Assembly (NCBI GenBank): GCA_003454605.1
Contig: DMKD01000410.1
Coordinates: 1-7,640 of the forward strand
Length of the DNA: 7,640 bases
Reading direction: 5' to 3'
Source of the DNA: Spirochaeta sp.
Lineage (GTDB): Bacteria > Spirochaetota > Spirochaetia > UBA9216
Part shown: in pieces, positions 6,320 through 7,640 of the stretch
Layout of the letters: each line of letters opens with the position of its first letter
Numbering within the stretch: position 1 is the first letter of the stretch
Program-made: the position numbers and the translations under genes
Notes under the pieces: model-generated
What the model was told of the DNA's origin: nothing
Database searches by the model: none
The model's input: only the letters and a program-made list of their open reading frames with translations

Positions 6320-7640
6320 ATGAATAATGATGTTATAGTAGAAGTTAGGGGTCTTACAAAAGAATTCCCCGGAGTAAAAGCGCTGAAAGGCGTCGATTTT
6401 GATATCAAGCGCGGTAGTGTTCACTGTGTTGTAGGTGAAAACGGCGCCGGAAAATCAACATTTATAAAGGTTTTGACCGGAGCGCATAGACGAACCGACG
6501 GTTCATTAAAGTTTAACGGTAAAGATTTTGATCCGAGAAGTATTCGGGAAGCGATGGATGCAGGAATAAGTGTTCTGTATCAGGAGCTGAATGTCGTTGA
6601 TGACCTTACAACCGAGGAGAATCTGACTCTTGGAAAAGAGAAAAGTAAATTCGGTTTTATTCAGAAGTCTGAGGGGCTGGATAAGACCGTGGAGATTATT
6701 AATACCCTTGATGATTCAATCAAGCTTGATATGCCTGTCGATCAGTTATCTGTTGCACAGAAGCAGGTGATCGAGATTGCAAAGGCGCTCTCCACTGACT
6801 GTTCAGTCCTTGTAATGGATGAGCCTACTGCATCTCTTTCAGAAGATGAAGTTAGACGTCTGTTTCTAACAGTAAAGAAGTTGAAAGAGCAGGGGATAAC
6901 AATAGTATTTATTTCTCATAAACTCAGTGAGATATTTGAGATTGGCGATTATGTTACTGTCTTCCGGGACGGGGAAATGGTTGGAACAAAATCTGTTCCT
7001 GAAATCGCAGGCTATACAGATGAAGCAGGCTGTCCTGATATCTTCGACGCAGAAACTGTAACTGAAGCCTGTACTGAACTTGTCAGAATGATGATAGGAA
7101 AGGTTATCGTTCAGAAATATGTTCCCAGCAAGAGTGATTATTCAAAGAAGCTTCTTGAAGTAAAGAATATTAAAAATAAGCGGTTATTCGATATAAATTT
7201 CGAGCTGTATAAGGGTGAAATCCTGGGGTTCTATGGCCTCGTTGGTGCTGGTAAGACTGAAGTCGGCCGGGTACTCTATGGAATAGATGATTACGAAGGC
7301 GAAATTTTTGTAAATGAAGAAAAGGTAGAATATAAGAATGTTATGAGTGCGCTTGATGCAGGTCTTGCGATGGTTCCGGAAGAGAGACGTGTTGACGGCA
7401 TTTTCGGACAGCTTCCTATCAGGGCTAATATTCCGATGATGCGGATGGCCAGTGTTCTTAATTCAGGTCTTATCAGCCGTATTAAAGAGAATAAACTTGC
7501 CGACAAGTTCATGAATATGATGTCTGTTGCTGCAAAGGATCGTGAACAGGCAGTAGCTTTTCTGTCGGGTGGAAATCAACAGAAAGTTGTTATAGCCAAA
7601 TGTCTTAATCGTGATGCTGATATTATCATGCTTGGTGAAC
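6320..7640 (+). CDS. Sugar ABC transporter twin ATP-binding protein (3' truncated by window)
   Basis: The first 440 residues of an expected roughly 500 of an RbsA/XylG/MglA-type ATPase with two nucleotide-binding domains in one chain. Domain 1 has Walker A GENGAGKST (39-47), a Q-loop YQE (87-89), the family's degenerate signature LSVAQKQ (143-149), Walker B VLVMDEPT (163-170) and the switch His200. Domain 2 has GLVGAGKTE (306-314), PEERRVDGIF (353-362) and signature LSGGNQQK (415-422). At the edge, Walker B reads IIMLGE, with Gly439 where Asp is usual. About 20 extra residues lie between RDG (216-218) and MMIG (257-260) compared with E. coli XylG. The ATG at 6320 is preceded by GGTGAGGT (6306-6313), and the gap to the permease stop is 15 nt. 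It energises import by the preceding permease. A second permease or catabolic genes may follow beyond the window. Confidence 0.93.
   Translation, partial: MNNDVIVEVRGLTKEFPGVKALKGVDFDIKRGSVHCVVGENGAGKSTFIKVLTGAHRRTDGSLKFNGKDFDPRSIREAMDAGISVLYQELNVVDDLTTEENLTLGKEKSKFGFIQKSEGLDKTVEIINTLDDSIKLDMPVDQLSVAQKQVIEIAKALSTDCSVLVMDEPTASLSEDEVRRLFLTVKKLKEQGITIVFISHKLSEIFEIGDYVTVFRDGEMVGTKSVPEIAGYTDEAGCPDIFDAETVTEACTELVRMMIGKVIVQKYVPSKSDYSKKLLEVKNIKNKRLFDINFELYKGEILGFYGLVGAGKTEVGRVLYGIDDYEGEIFVNEEKVEYKNVMSALDAGLAMVPEERRVDGIFGQLPIRANIPMMRMASVLNSGLISRIKENKLADKFMNMMSVAAKDREQAVAFLSGGNQQKVVIAKCLNRDADIIMLGE

Noticed and set aside
1..7640. CRISPR arrays, transposons, tRNA genes, toxin-antitoxin or defence systems.
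   Set aside because: No spaced direct repeats, transposase-like frames, cloverleaf sequences or small toxin/antitoxin pairs were found. The genes form an ordinary sugar ABC operon beside a DUF4139 gene.

Overview
The window reads as part of a bacterial chromosome from a diderm, most likely a spirochaete (Spirochaetota). This is an inference from moderate GC, AT-rich intergenic DNA, and a sugar-binding protein whose non-lipoprotein signal peptide ends in an Ala-Ala-Gly-Glu-Gln-Glu type junction, a style I associate with Spirochaeta/Treponema-like organisms. No rRNA, tRNA, CRISPR array, insertion sequence or phage gene is visible.

Layout. Bases 1-88 probably hold the last codons of a rightward gene that meets the next gene tail to tail. 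Bases 85-2079 (minus strand) encode a 664-residue exported DUF4139/MuiA-like protein with a C-terminal coiled coil. Bases 2080-2556 are an AT-rich divergent intergenic region. It carries a good sigma70 promoter for the rightward genes (TTGACA, 17 nt, CATAAT), flanked by two copies of a 15-bp palindrome that look like operators. A weaker extended -10 promoter faces left.

From 2557 to the right edge is one co-directional carbohydrate uptake and activation operon: an FGGY-family sugar or polyol kinase (2557-4098), a periplasmic sugar-binding protein (4187-5239), a BPD_transp_2 permease (5339-6304) and the first 440 residues of a twin-ATPase ABC subunit (6320 to beyond 7640). The expected flow is capture in the periplasm, transport through a permease dimer driven by the twin ATPase, then phosphorylation in the cytoplasm. 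The substrate cannot be fixed from sequence: the kinase resembles xylulokinase overall but lacks the QMHG segment typical of XylB. A hairpin plus T-run just after the binding-protein stop probably reduces transcription of the permease and ATPase genes.

I see no new biological system. The best leads are the paired operators spaced about nine helical turns apart, a probable leaderless mRNA for the DUF4139 protein, an unusual second nucleotide-binding site and an extra segment in the ABC ATPase, and the unassigned kinase substrate.
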